Part shown: positions 14,201 to 27,031 of the stretch, piece by piece
Layout of the letters: every line of letters begins with the position of its first letter
How positions within the stretch are numbered: the stretch's first letter is position 1
Assembly (NCBI GenBank): GCA_026874595.1
Contig: CM049307.1
Span: 57,398,870 to 57,462,869, forward strand
Direction: 5' to 3'
DNA length: 64,000 nt
From: Sipunculus nudus
Lineage: Eukaryota > Annelida > Sipuncula > Golfingiida > Sipunculidae
Notes under the pieces: generated by a model
Databases searched by the model: none
The model's input: the letters and a program-made list of their open reading frames with translations, nothing else
What the model was told of the DNA's origin: nothing
Position numbers and translations under genes: made by a program

Positions 14201-15696
14201 TCTCTTTTTTCTACCACATATCTTTGATCCTAGCTCAGCATAATCAAATAAACTTTTGACCTGACTAGGTTGCAAACAAGATCAGATTTTGTAGTGGTTA
14301 TGTTACAGGGTGTTTGCATTATAAGCGTATTTATGTACACATAAGCACATATTTAGTAGAACACATTTTCTAGGTGGTCGTCTAAGCGAGGTTTGATAAA
14401 AAGAGCAAAAATAATTGGGACCATGACAAGGGGTCATAACTGTGATGTGGTCCTAGACCGAGGTGTTCGTTAGGCGAGGTTTTACTGTGATACTTAAAAC
14501 AGGTCTATATATTTTTAGATGTAGAGGAGTGGAAAGGGTTATTTAAACATTATGTTTAATCTGCGATGTGTGTGTACATTCTAGGTTGACGCTAGATGGC
14601 TCGCCTCAGCCACGTGACGATGCGTTTGCTTTGCGTCGCTCCCCCTTCATGGAGCCTCGAATGCCGACGCCACCAAAACCAACTAGTGCGAACATCACCA
14701 CTAACATCGATACTTCAGAAGATGGTACGTGATTTATGAATTATAATTCCCAAAAAAATCATAATAATCATATACAGAATGTTTACTGTCTTGATTCAAA
14801 TCGTATAAATTAAGGTATATACCTTAGTTAAACAGGTATTCGAACGTTCCTCTTATTTTTAACACACATTTCTCCCATGGTGGACTGGAAGTGACTTAAA
14901 TCGAGCCTACTTGAATTTTTACCTCAGCCAAGGAGTTTATGAGTTCAATCCCGTTTATTCGTTTTTGTGATTTCCATGAAACCTTGTGGAGGACTGGAAA
15001 AAGGCTAAAAAGGGAAAAACCTATTAGATTTTGTTTCGGATATGAATTAATTAAGGGGATGTTTTGTCTTGTCGGATCGATGCGCTCTAGTATGTGCCCT
15101 CTAGTTGCAAGATGATGCTTCCAAAGGCCCGTTACTCCAATCTGCTTTGTAAAGTTCCTTTGCGTCATACTGACATAGTTCGTGGCAATACTTACTTGTA
15201 TAATATGTACTCAATCAAAATTTATTTACATATTGTTCACCACTCATCGGAAATTAAGCCTTTTTGTTGGATATCTTCATTCTAACAAAATTATATTATA
15301 TATACACTGGAATATATGTTTTATACAGTAAATTAATAATAATTCAAAATTTCACCAATGAAACCTGTTTCAATAATGGGAAACTGATAGTAGTTTTTTG
15401 TACGATAAAGTTATTCTCATTCTTTTCCAGAAATCTATAAGCCACCAGCGGTGACCACCGATGCCTTCCGACCACGCACGAACCGAAGCGATCGGCCTAG
15501 GTCGGGACTGTCCGGCCCACGTAGCCCACCACCGAAGTCAAGCTCTCCTCCAAACTTGACCACTGAACCTAAGCTGCGATACACGACGACGCCAATCCGC
15601 GAACAGGATATAACGTCACAAAAAGCGTCACTGAATAATATTTTAGGTCCCAAGGAGACATCTCAAACATGGAAACAGGAAAAATCCGTGGCTTGA
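9053..15696 (+). CDS. TBATA: TBATA-like protein (thymus, brain and testes associated; SPATIAL family)
   Basis: Seven coding exons join in frame: 9053-9272, 9858-10118, 10599-10849, 12429-12510, 12819-12996, 14585-14724 and 15431-15696. All junctions are GT-AG, and the product is 465 aa. Residues about 48-66 (YRFGQLSHNSFFARHNPHP) form the most conserved stretch I recognise from vertebrate TBATA. A LLDVPIC-type strand follows, then a WRDELKALTDTLGL helix, a SATTGRLIPPPSRA motif and a predicted helix (VLQMLCQILQTEDVNAV). The C-terminal third is Pro/Ser/Arg-rich and probably disordered. Human TBATA, about 350 aa, is shorter. The vertebrate protein is linked to thymic epithelium, brain and testis and has been reported to act through the NEDD8 pathway; a role here is inference. 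The exon starts at acceptor 9051, so a noncoding exon must lie upstream. The start is chosen because it is the first ATG after that acceptor. Candidate poly(A) signals are at 15926 and 17309. Confidence 0.82.
9775..9828. repeat. (TA)n(TG)n microsatellite in intron 1 of the TBATA-like gene
   Basis: About 23 TA units followed by four TG units, ending 30 bp before the exon 2 acceptor. Confidence 0.9.
11197..11270. repeat. (GC)n then (GA)n microsatellite
   Basis: A short GC alternation is followed by about 29 GA units with one C interruption. It lies in intron 3 of the TBATA-like gene. Confidence 0.9.
14371..14490. repeat. Dispersed repeat, CGAGGTTTT family, copy 2
   Basis: Same ordered words as 6935-7059, with the right end cgaggttttactgtga. 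It lies within the intron just before exon 6 of the TBATA-like gene. Confidence 0.6.
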
Positions 15697-15925
15697 TATA
15701 CCAGTCAGTATTTAGGATTCTGAATCCTAACATCGTTACTCAGTATTTAACTATTTCGTATATGTATAAACCGTTTGTGTGCCAAATTTTGTGATTCAAA
15801 GATCTGACAATCACATGCATTAATTTCATTATCATTTGCACAAATACTATCGTGGCGACTATTGCACTATTAACAAGTCACCTCAAGTCTTCGATAAATA
15901 TTGGCCAGTAAGTTTGCAATAGTCC

Positions 15926-15931
15926 AATAAA
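15926..15931 (+). terminator. Candidate poly(A) signal for the TBATA-like gene
   Basis: An AATAAA hexamer 230 bp after the stop codon. A second AATAAA at 17309-17314, followed by a T-rich stretch, is an alternative. Neither has transcript evidence. Confidence 0.4.
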
Positions 15932-16909
15932 AACAAATTAAAGTTAAACCAGAAAGGATATAGAAACCGGTTTTGCAACATACAACTGAAAAAAAGTTTG
16001 ATGTTAGTGTTTTGTCGTTCACTAGCAAAAAAAATCACAAACACGATAATATTCTCATTACACTTTTAACATTTACATGAAAACTGTGTTACTGTCCCCC
16101 AAGGATCACAACTTTAATATTACACGTTGCCATGGACTATTAACCTACATTAAAGTGAGTCAAATATTTGTGTTTGCCCGGGAATCCACTTAAAGTGAGT
16201 GGCAAGTTTTCGTTAAAGATCTCAGACCGCGTGGGTCTGCATTACAGGGCTTCATCAACTTCAAATTAGTCAAATGTCGCTTCTATTTGAAGGTCCCTCC
16301 CATATACTGATGTACTAAGTTGTGATACAGACAAGCATTCCTTTGTGGGGTAGCAGCGCCCCACACCGCCCCTTCATTTTTTTGCAAAGTGGCGCCACGC
16401 GCTGAGATATACCCCCCACAGATTATATGTCCCGGATATAAGAACGCACAATCAATCAATTTGCACGACCCATATCATCTGATAACGTGTGCGTTTCACC
16501 GATAATGGACATGCTTCTAATTTAAGAAATAAACTGCTGTGTCAGTCCTGCATTTTCAGTAATATGGACCACGCGTAATGCGGACATATACAATGTGCGC
16601 ACGCAATATAGACGATTCCTTCGCACTCGCGACATCCGTTAACGATGATTGACATTAGGTGTTCGGGCCCGTTAGATCTACAAGAAAATATAGTATTTGT
16701 CATACACCAACGATAAAATAAAAATCTATGTTTAATTTAACAAAACCTGCAATCATTGTTTACTTGACCCATACACCGCAGACGATTTTTACGCCGAGTG
16801 CGCATGCTCATGCGAAAAGTCTTCTGCGCATGCTAAAACACCCAGCGTGATTAGTCTTTGGGTTATCTGCACAAACTTGCTACATGTGGTGCCACCATAT
16901 ATATACATG

Positions 16910-17027
16910 CAGGGGCAGAACCAGGGTTAACCCTCTCCACTTAATAGAGTTGTAGATCTCTTTCAGTAGGGTATAAGTCCCCTTGTGTAAACGTCAAACC
17001 CCTCCCCAAAACCTGGACCCGCCCCTG
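16910..17027. repeat. Short inverted-repeat element (GGATCC-end-like), copy 3
   Basis: The left end caggggcagaaccaggg and the right end cctggacccgcccctg are good inverted repeats enclosing about 85 bp. The ends resemble the caggggcggatccagg terminus at 55796. Confidence 0.6.
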
Positions 17028-19389
17028 ACATTTAATCGCACAATGCATTTTCATACAAATTCCTGTAATTATATTATACATGCTTGTCCAAAGGGCACAT
17101 ATGTCTTTAGACGTACAACTGTACATATGTGGATTTTTTATATATAGACATTGTGGAACATATAGTATTCATGCTTACACGTGTGAGCGTGTGTTTGCTG
17201 TCCTTTTTATCGTTACATTAGCAGTATTTCAACCAAAGTGCATTATGCTATTTGTCAACCTTCTGTGATACCATGTACATATCATTCAAAGTGTGTCTGA
17301 TGTTTAGGAATAAAGTTTATTTCAAACGTTTATCTCTCTTTTTTATTTTCTATAATACCGTTAATATTTGGAGCCATCTATCGTAGACTCACAAAACTAT
17401 ATCCCTTACTTTCCGATATAGGGTGCAACGAAACTATACACCCTAAAAGAATTCTTTCACCTATTTATGACCCTTATTGCCATATATACCTGGGCTTTGA
17501 ATTGGTCACGTGGAGCTCTTATATATTCCTCATATATATCTTCACGAAAACTATTAGGTATCTCATGGACAACATATCTCCTTAAATAAAATTTGCATCA
17601 CTACGTAGAAATAAGGACAAGAACATGAAATGTCTGTAGATTTGTCTCATGATCCTGGCCTGGGTAAAATGATGTTAACACCTATAGTCCGTTCCACGGC
17701 AGGGTGCCCATTGAAATTTGGCAACATTTTCTTGAACTGACAGATTAATTCCAAATAGTATCAAGCAATGAATGAATGGGACTTAGGCGTAATTAACTAC
17801 AGAGAAAAAAACATACCTTGTAAAATGTTTTTGTAGTTCCTTAAAATCAACATATGAGAAAACAGTCTATTTTTACAACATCTCAACCAAACTGATGAAG
17901 GCCAAGGTCACTGGTCACATGCTCAACCAACCACATTTAAAAACCTGTTGATTGGCTGTTAAATGTCGTAATTTTACCTAAAAATGTAATGTCACTTGGT
18001 CAAATAATAAAAAAAGAAACAGAAGTTTGAAAAACATAAATTCTGCTTTTTTTATGTATTTTTACATCTCATATTAGGCCTTTGCTTAATAATGAGCTTT
18101 AGTGTCCGATTTTGTGAGAATATTTAGGTTTAAAAGTATATATGCAATTGTCAGTGGGCACTCACTGGTGAAACAGATTATAGAATCAGTCGGAGCCTAC
18201 ATGGACACCTCCGCCAAAATCTCAATTAAACTTTTCTGTGTCCCCGTTTTCCTATTTACACAGTTTACTGTTTCCAGCCTGGTTCTCAAATGAGCCAAAT
18301 TTCCTTAGTCAATAATGGACTGTTCTTTTGATTTAATCCTGACTCTTCAAATATTTCGTCAGACATTTTGCGTAAATATTAGCAGACAAAACACCAAATA
18401 GCAAAACATACCTCGACACCTAGCGGTATTATTATGAAACTCATCCACATGGTCTGCCTCGCCTTATTGTTTAAAACCATCAACCCACAACTTATATTTT
18501 GTCTTAGCCTACATCGTAGCCTACACTGCTTTGCTAAGTTATATGTATTGAAGTTGTTTTTGTGACTCCTGTGACTATGGCCCACACTCAGAAAGAACTG
18601 ATCAAACCATTAATTCCATGAACGACGTACTTGATAAACGATTGACATTTGTATGTATATTCGCGGGACTTTGTGACCCTGTGTTTGGTTCATCGTTTGA
18701 ATATTTGGGTTTAAATTTGTATAAACCTGCACAACTCCCTTCCCCGGGGATGACCTCAAGATACCAGATCACTCACACGAATCAAGACGTGAAGGGGAGA
18801 CCTCTGTCGGAGATTTTCTAATTAACAGGCGAACCTAAAATATAGTTTGAGTTTACATGCATACCCTCGCCACGATCTTAATTAAACTTGAATGTGTAAT
18901 ACACCAACTCCATGGTACAATCACGGGTGTCTAAGCTCTGGAACAAATACAGCTACTGATACAAGCGAATGGTCCTTACATTCGGCCAGGACAAAGAAAT
19001 TCCGCTATCTCACATTAGTAGGGAATCTTGCCAATTAAAAATGTATTATGGTGATCTAAAATGTAAAGGATTCGTCCTTTGGTGTTACCATAGTCATTAT
19101 TAAAATTGTATTAAATCATTAACAAAAGTCTATTAAAATCTTTTGGTGCTAATATGCAACAAACGAACTACCCAGGTAATAAATCAGGTGATTAATGTTA
19201 CACTCCCACATGGTGGAGGTATTATGATAGACTAGCTGGTGATAAAGGTAAGGATATGTCTTAACATATGCTTAAATCTCAGAGAAGATTTTTCTTCAGT
19301 TAGGAAGCAGGCGGGATGGAAATAAAGGGAGAAACAGGTACAATGGCATCTTGGTACTCATGGGTAAACCCGAATATAGAAATTAAAGT

Positions 19390-19420
19390 ATGTATGTATA
19401 TATATATATATCAATATATA

Positions 19421-19455
<35 letters not shown>
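19390..19455. repeat. (TA)n microsatellite
   Basis: An imperfect TA tract directly left of the CGAGGTTTT-family copy at 19471. Confidence 0.85.
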
Positions 19456-19458
<3 letters not shown>

Positions 19459-19470
19459 CATACATACATA

Positions 19471-19606
19471 TATAGTGAAACCCCGACGAGGTGGTCGCGT
19501 TTTTGAAGCCTGATACACATGGCGAAAAAGAACATCGACCGTAATCAAATTGTCGTTATTTTGAGGTGGTCGCGAAACTGATATATTCGTTAAGCTAGGT
19601 TTTGCA
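19471..19606. repeat. Dispersed repeat, CGAGGTTTT family, copy 3
   Basis: The left end gtgaaaccccgacgagg and the right end ttaagctaggttttgca are imperfect inverted repeats. The interior shares aaattgtcg and gaggtggtcg words with the copy at 6935. TA-rich tracts flank it on both sides, as expected for insertion into an AT microsatellite. Confidence 0.6.
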
Positions 19607-19650
19607 ATATATTTATATATATATATACACACACACACACAACTATATAT

Positions 19651-19693
<43 letters not shown>
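19607..19693. repeat. (TA)n(CA)n(TA)n microsatellite
   Basis: TA, then about nine CA units, then about 20 TA units. Confidence 0.85.
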
Positions 19694-19694
<1 letters not shown>

Positions 19695-20267
19695 CGGGAG
19701 GTTTCTGTGTGTGTCAGTGTTAACCATCCTCTGCATCTCAATAAACATGTATGAAAACTTGAATATCGTTCATCTGTATACCGACAAGGACGAACATTCC
19801 CTTGCTTGATCCGCCACTTTCCAGATACGTAACGGGTTTCTCCACCCATCCAAGTTTTTTTTGGTAAAAAACGGTTCAGGAGGTTCTTTGTTTCCTAACA
19901 GACAAGCATATCAACATACAACAAACCACGGATGTGAAGTAAACATAACCACCACCGCAGAGGTAATTAGCTGTAGTTTGAGTCCTAGCTGGAACAAGTT
20001 TCGCCATCGACTGACAACTGATTAGCGCGAGTTTTCCTCTGGTAATGAAATACAACATAGGAGGCTAAGTCGTTCCAATATAAATGCCTATACCGCGTCA
20101 TGCACGGTAAATGGAAGAATGAAATTTTTTAATATGGACAGATTTAAATCCTTCATTGTGAATAGAATTCTTAGAAAACAGAAAGATGAAAGAAGGGGGG
20201 AATCTAGTAAATGCACCAGGGGAGCTAAAATTAGAACAGAGAAAAGATGGCAGATATCAGGATATAG

Positions 20268-20371
<104 letters not shown>

Positions 20372-21959
20372 AGTGTGCAGAATCAGACAGAGTGAATGAC
20401 ACAGACAATGAAGCAGACATTCTAAATCAAAAGTAATATATGTTAAAAGAGAGGAACGTTGTCCTTTGAACCTTTTGCACGGTATATGGCGGATGAGGAA
20501 ATCGACAAAAATGGGTTCACTCGATATATCCTGGTAAAGCTGAACACTTCGATAATCTCGGTAGTACAGTTGGACACAAGTAAAAAAGGCACAGAACAAG
20601 CTGTCATTTGATCCCAGCCTTTCACAAGCCATTACAAGTTATCCGCGATTATCAGATACTGAGGAAAATGATTAGATAGAGAACAGATCATCACTTCAGG
20701 GTTATCATTAGGTAATTTATCTGTACAAAAAACGCTCTCAGGATCGTGGTATATCTGAGTTAGTTATTGACCTTAACAATTAATACTCGAAGTACATAGT
20801 TCAGCTCTATGACCTCGGTTTATGATACTTAGTCCGGTACATGTATTCTGGTTGACCGTCCACAGTTTATAACTCTTTATGAACACCTGTGTTGTTACGA
20901 TCATCAAAGTGTAATTAACGCTAACCATTTATAGTGGTATATGTACAGGTGAGTAGCCAAACTATGGTTTTAGTATATCCTGGTAAAGTTGAATCCATCA
21001 GTGTTCAACCATGAAACACAGTCGAGAGAACTGAGTTTGTTTCGGAGCCGTCTTAATTTCCCTTAGAGTTTTGGAACAGTTCAAAGGTAATGTACGTATT
21101 TGATAAGAAGTAACGCAACTTGGTAAGGTCAGTGCAGCTGTTGCGATCATTTTGGATTCACGAATTCAATATTTAAAACATTTATGGTATATATATTTTA
21201 TTATCTCAGAATAGTTACGTGTCACAGAACTCTGAAAGGTGACAGGTAGGCCCTCAAAGGAATTCCTTAATAAAGCAGCTTGTTTTTTTATTATTTTGAT
21301 AAATTTCTGTTAACCTGTCATAAAGTGCGATATTCAACAATTATATTTTCATGCTATTTAAATGTAAACATATGGGGTCCTGCTTGTCTCAAATGAAATT
21401 AACCAAACTTGTACTTGTAAACTAATTTTAATCATAAAGTTACGTAACATTTTTTAAAAGTTCTTTCACGGAGGAAGATAAATAAACAAATGAGAAATTT
21501 ATGATTTAAGAACCCGCGCACTATATAATATATGTATATCATCATATACTGCAGCTTCTTGATCACGTTTACTAACCAATAAGTGAATTTAACAAAATCC
21601 TGTTTTGTTTACGATTCTGACCGCACAACTAACATATATCAGAATATAGTAATAAAGGAGTTTATCAGTGAATGAAACCTCAAAAAACGGTCATCCTGCC
21701 ACTATCTGCAAGTTATATGAAGTGACCACGTTACATTTCACTGTGCCTCCTTGCATTAACCATTTGAGGTTAATACTCCGAGCTTTATATACTGAAACTC
21801 AAAATGACACCAATATCACCTACATTATCAATATTTGTTTAGTTAAAAATCATCAAAAGGAAAATTCCTTTCCGCTTATTCTCTTTCCGCAGCCATTAGT
21901 TAAGGAATGGTATCCCATTCAGACTTTTTGCAGGTTTTGAGATACAAGAAACAAAAACA

Positions 21960-22919
21960 ATGGGTTCAAGACACTGCCGGCTGCTTCGAGTGGATGAGGT
22001 CCCAGTAACGTTCCAGGAACTCTTCATACGATCAGGATACCGGGAGCCGAACATCTCTGTGACTCAATGTATCAGAAGCTGCTTTCAGCTCACAAACGAA
22101 ACTCTCAACGTGTGGACCCATCTTTTACCAGGATTCTATTTTCTATGGTTGCTAGGCAACCAATCACGTGATATGAATTATATTCGCGATCCCTACACGT
22201 GGCCTATGTTGTGTTTTATGCTTGCTTTGATATTGTTCACATTTGCCAGTGCTCTAGCCCACGTATTAAATGCACTCTCGGATTCTGCCCGCCATACTTG
22301 TTTCTTCGTTGACTACTGGGCTATAAATATGTACGCCATAGGTGGCGCCATCGCATACAGGGCTTATCTGCTCCCGCGAGCGCTGATCGGGACAAAATTT
22401 GCATCAGTTTTTCTGTACATATCATTCTTTAATGCTGTAATCCCAATGTGGATCATGTGCAAAAGTAGATTTCTACAGTACAGTAAGCTAAAAACTGTGT
22501 TGAGACTGTTTGCTTCAACCCTCCCGTATTTCTTCACGAATCTGACCCTGCTTTACCGGATATTGCTTTTTGAGGAAGAAGATCACAACAACACCGCTCT
22601 CTGGCTGTATTTTCGGCAGTTTTGCATGGCTTTTCTATCCGCATTTTTTTACACCAGTCACGTACCCGAACGGTTTACGCCAGGTGTTTTTGATATTTTC
22701 GGACACAGTCATCAGATTTTTCATATATGTGCGGTGATGGGGTCACGTGACCAAATGCGTGGGACGCTATTGGACATGACGGGGAGAAAGGAATATCTGA
22801 CAGCAAACGATAGTCAAGTCACATTTGGCTCAAGCCTAGGATTGTTTATCATGGTTGGTTTGATTAACCTTGCTATTTTATACTACTTTAGAGGGAAGTT
22901 AAAGTCTAAAATTACCTGA
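21960..22919 (+). CDS. PAQR5: Membrane progestin receptor, PAQR family (PAQR5/mPR-gamma-like)
   Basis: An uninterrupted 319-codon frame, typical length for the class, coding a multi-pass membrane protein. Family motifs appear in order: TNETLNVWTHLLP (residues 45-57), FASALAHVL (about 95-103), FFVDYWAIN (115-123) and ERFTPGVFDIFGHSHQIFH (about 237-255). By homology to adiponectin receptors the metal ligands would be His101, Asp118, His251 and His255. All are present. N-terminal and motif similarity is closest to the PAQR5/6/9 group. Known members bind progestins at the plasma membrane; the ligand here is inferred. The first ATG of the frame is used. A pyrimidine-rich acceptor (AG at 21932-21933) lies 26 bp upstream, so a spliced 5' UTR is likely. 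AATAAA at 23089 is a good poly(A) signal. Confidence 0.9.
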   Translation: MGSRHCRLLRVDEVPVTFQELFIRSGYREPNISVTQCIRSCFQLTNETLNVWTHLLPGFYFLWLLGNQSRDMNYIRDPYTWPMLCFMLALILFTFASALAHVLNALSDSARHTCFFVDYWAINMYAIGGAIAYRAYLLPRALIGTKFASVFLYISFFNAVIPMWIMCKSRFLQYSKLKTVLRLFASTLPYFFTNLTLLYRILLFEEEDHNNTALWLYFRQFCMAFLSAFFYTSHVPERFTPGVFDIFGHSHQIFHICAVMGSRDQMRGTLLDMTGRKEYLTANDSQVTFGSSLGLFIMVGLINLAILYYFRGKLKSKIT

Positions 22920-23088
22920 AGCAAGTAGAAATACAAAATGAGTAATTTGTGATAATAATTTTTGCTTAGACTACAGGGTTTATAACGTTAAAGTGACCAT
23001 CTGTTTTTGTCTTTCTCAATCATTAGGGCCAGAACATCCAAAGCTATTGTAAAATTTCTTAAACAAATTAATTATCTAAACATAAAGG

Positions 23089-23094
23089 AATAAA
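23089..23094 (+). terminator. Candidate poly(A) signal for the PAQR gene
   Basis: AATAAA 170 bp after the stop, followed by a TG/T-rich stretch. Confidence 0.5.
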
Positions 23095-24110
23095 GACCTA
23101 TCATCTCATGACATATATCGCTCTGTTGTGTTTCTTCCGCAGGTGGGGTAATTTTGTCGTTTCCTTGGTTGACTGGCTGATTCGTCTGTTAGCAAGTATA
23201 TGAAAAAAAAAAAAAATTAGGAACTGATTTTTTCTTTGAGGGTAATACAAAAGGAACAATCCATTAATTTGTAGACATAATCCCTATAACTATTTTTAAT
23301 AAGAATTATTATAAACTGTTGTGACGTAGGGCAATATCTTTGTCCCGAGAGATGCATGGGACACATTAAATTGTATCAGGGGCGTGTGTGTCGATTCTCT
23401 GTGTTATGGAGCTCAGTTGTGAATCGTATTATCAGTATATCCGGGAATCCATGTAGGCGCTGACTACATATCTGGTTCTGGGGACTTTTATTATAATTCA
23501 TTTAAATTAAGATTCTTGTAAACAAGGTGAAGAAAATGCGAAACGTGGTGGGTGATGTGAAAGGATATAATGATATCAGTTCTTAAGCGATCACCTGGTG
23601 TCGCTGTGGGAATAACAACAACTTATAGTCCCTTACCTAGACACAGTGGCGCACCGCAACCTTCCATTGAGCCTGTGAAAGAGGCAAACAATTTTTTCTC
23701 AGACCCACGTGATTTTCTACGGTGGCTGATTTAGGACAGAAAAAATATATATCTCGCAAAAAAACAAATTAAGGAAGCAAAAAATAAAATATCTCGCAAA
23801 AAAAATTTAGGAAGTAAACAAAAAATATATATCTTGCAAACAAAATTTTAAGAAGCCAAAAAAAAAAATATCTTGCAAAAAAATTAAGAAGCAATATATA
23901 TATAATGCTTTGCTTTGTTCTTAAAGTCTCTATTTTCCTGCCTTATAGAATTTTTGTGCTACCGGCTAACTCTGCATATAAATATTAAAGAAATGAAGGT
24001 AATCATAGAAATAATCTAGGTAAACATAATCTATTAAACCTTTCATAAAAATGAGCCAATCCTATGGGGTAAAGGCGGTGTCTTTGTCCATATCCACGTG
24101 TTTACAACAT

Positions 24111-24133
24111 GGGTCGGGGTGGGGGTGGGGGTG
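24111..24133 (+). other. G-quadruplex-like motif
   Basis: Four G-runs (3, 4, 5 and 5 G) are separated by loops of one or two bases. It lies inside the 23.7-24.8 kb inverted-repeat element. Confidence 0.5.
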
Positions 24134-24529
24134 CAAAAATTGCCACCGATCGTAATAGAACGATTTCCGGCAGAAACATCTGGCTTCAATTCAGGGAGTA
24201 CAAAGTTTTGTAAATGACAAATATTACATTGCTTCACATGCTCTAACGAACCTCAGCTAGGGATCTTCAATAACTCGGTTACATGTTTTTATCTATATTA
24301 ACACTGGCTCAAGTACCTTGTGTACAAGTAGCCTGTAGATAAAATGTTTATTTGTCAAAATGGCGTTATTAAGAACCTTTCCCCAGCAAGGATTACCTTT
24401 ACTTCTTTAATATGAATATGCAGAGTTTGCCGGTATCACCAAAATTCTATAAATAAGGCAGGTGAATTGTGTCTGACCAAAGCAGAGCATTTTGCCGAAG
24501 GAAAATCATGATGAAATCTCGAGATCTCG

Positions 24530-24530
<1 letters not shown>

Positions 24531-24615
<85 letters not shown>

Positions 24616-24635
24616 TTGCTTCCTAATTTTTTTTG

Positions 24636-24668
<33 letters not shown>
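24531..24668. repeat. (TA)n tracts inside the inverted-repeat element
   Basis: Two TA tracts (24531-24607 and about 24638-24668) flank one repeat unit of the right arm. Confidence 0.85.
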
Positions 24669-24673
<5 letters not shown>

Positions 24674-25844
24674 TTTATTCCTCAAATATTTTAAGCAAGA
24701 TATATATTTTTCTTTGCTTCCTATTTTTTTTTGCGAGATCTCAAGATAAATATTTTTTTGGTCCTAAATCAGCCACTGTAGATTTTCACTCCTTTTGCAC
24801 TGACCTTATAACATTCCTTCTGCTTATGCATGTCGTTCGTTGAATGAGGTCTAAGGTCCAGGGTCAGGACTGGACTGAGGATGACGCTAAGGTACATATC
24901 ATTTGGGAGGGACCACGTATAGAAAAGAATAAAAGTATGTGTGATAATGAAACTGCAGCTTCTGAGAGTACAGTCTAGAGTCGATTGATTACTTGTAAAT
25001 GTTAACTATATCATGTTTTATTTATGAGAAAAAAAACTTAGATTCTTTTTGTTTGCATATGATTTACTAGTGTTTTTTCCAATGAATCAATCATATCGAT
25101 GAAAGATCGATTTAATTGGTTGCAACTTAGTGCAATCGAAGCATCACCGGTTATATATGGACTATACTGAACACGAACTAGTTGCATATTTTTACGCTCT
25201 TTACAAGAGAGTATATACGTAATTTTCTAGTTCAACGCTAGTGGGCGACTGTGTACAGTGTGTGCATGCATGTCTTTGAAGAGAAAACACAACACAATTC
25301 CAAAATAAGTATATATATTTTTACTTCCCATATATTATATATATAATAAGCAAGGTACAAAAAGCGTTCGATTATAAGTAAGAATGTCATAGCACCTTAC
25401 TTCATCAACTTGCTGTTATCACATTATCAATAGAATGGAAGCCCTGAAAAACATTTACCCATTCCTACCCGCAAAATGAAATGCAGAAAGCCGTGACTTT
25501 AGAAAAGAGATCTGGGCCTTAGAAAATGCACCTCCGCTCATTGCGGTTTGTGACGGTTCTCTACCGTAAACAGACATAAAAACCGCATGTTGTAAACGTC
25601 TATTTGCGCTGACTTTCCACTAGCGGCATCTGTTATATGGCCAATGAACTATGTACCCCCTTCAGTAACTGTCACTGTGGAATGCTTACTTTACATAACC
25701 TGATACAAAGTTTTTTTTGTTAGGTTGAGTATTAAAATATCACGAATCCATGCATGTATGGTGTATACTGGCAAAATTAATGTGATGAGTACAAACGAAT
25801 AAAAACATAATTCTGACATGACAGTTTGGACAGCATATTAATTA

Positions 25845-26030
25845 TTATCTCCGCCAGTAGGGTATGCGTTCATTCCTGTTTGGGTGTGTGTGTTTGTTCA
25901 CAACATAACTCACACAATCAAGAACGGATTCTCATGAAATTTTCAGGGCAATGAGGCAGCGATTAAATTTTGAAGCTTATCTGGATCATGATCCGGTTTC
26001 AGTAATGCCACCAAGGAGTAGCCACATATG
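25845..26030 (+). repeat. Fragment of a dispersed 'ctccgcca' repeat
   Basis: It starts tctccgccagtagggtatg, has a GTGTGTTTGT stretch, then gaacggattctcatgaaatt, and ends near gccaccaaggagta. The pattern matches a repeat I know in general terms from marine animal genomes. A short related start, aactccgccaaggagtcggt, occurs at about 45791. Confidence 0.45.
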
Positions 26031-26572
26031 TAAAATTACTTATGCAAGAATAACCTGGGAAAATGGACCGAACAAGTGAATGCAAATCGGAGAGCATCCC
26101 ACAATAGCCACCCTCCCCTCACACACGCACAGAATCCTCAGAATGCAGATTTCTTTTTTTCCATATGTTGGCCTAATCAATAACTTTTTTTTTTTCATAT
26201 ACCATCGACAAACCAACTGGTAATGAATATTAAGGTTGTGTAATGAAGGAAGTAGCCCTCTCTGCTGTTGGACCGCACAGTCACATTGAAGATTCACCAG
26301 CGCCATACTAATTAGTGCTACTTGTATATCGATCAATGCACCTTTTTACATTTATCATGCAGAGCAACGGTTGTTAGGGGTAACCATTCAAAGTCTGAAT
26401 GGGCCAATGCTTTGTAATGTCCTCACGTTTTCGCTTTCTCTATTTAAAGCAATGCATAGGATATTAAAAGAAGCGAAAATGTGATCTGTCTGCAGACTGC
26501 CAATGGGCAGGAGACCGAGCTACCGGGTTTGTTTTCGCGTAAATTGATCAGTGTTGAGCGTTTGTTTTCTAT

Positions 26573-26628
26573 GGAATATTACATTCCCTGAGGGGATTTA
26601 TCCCGCTACCAAGGGAATATTGTATTCC
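26573..26628. other. Short inverted repeat
   Basis: ggaatattacattccc is followed about 25 bp later by gggaatattgtattcc, giving 16-bp imperfect arms. No function can be assigned. Confidence 0.5.
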
Positions 26629-27031
26629 GCAAGAAGATCGAGATGTACACATGATCATTAAGGGAGCCTCGTTTCGTTTTAACAAGGAGCATTAGGGCAT
26701 CAACTAGCATTCGAAAAATACTCTTCACGTGATACCCTTGTAATACGACATGGAAGACAATTGAATTTGGCTTCTCAGTCATAATAGGTATACCTTCAAT
26801 ATCATACCATCATCCAATAATATGCAAGGCCAGTGTATATACCCTTTTGAAAAAGTTGAAGTATACGATCATTAAAATATATTCTTTGCTATAACCATTC
26901 CATCAAACCTTATTGTAAACATTGAAACTTTCAATCCATAACACGCATCGCATAAACAATATATTTAACATCATTATGGAGTCATAGTCATTCATATAAT
27001 CAAAGTCTATTACACAATGACACTTTCATTC

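Larger units (their letters stand above)
23709..24788. mobile_element. Inverted-repeat element, about 1.1 kb, with tandem-repeat arms
   Basis: The left end contains ctacggtggctgatttagga (23718-23737). The right end, read on the other strand, gives nearly the same words (ctacagtggctgatttagga), with a gtgaaaatc outer edge matching gtgattttc. Inside each end is an array of an about 40-bp unit: atatctcgcaaaaaaa followed by aggaagc or variants. There are about four units on the left (23745-23905) and at least two on the right, in opposite orientation. The middle holds a G-rich patch and long TA tracts, with no protein. It is probably a non-autonomous or fold-back DNA element. I do not recognise a family. 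Confidence 0.6.
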
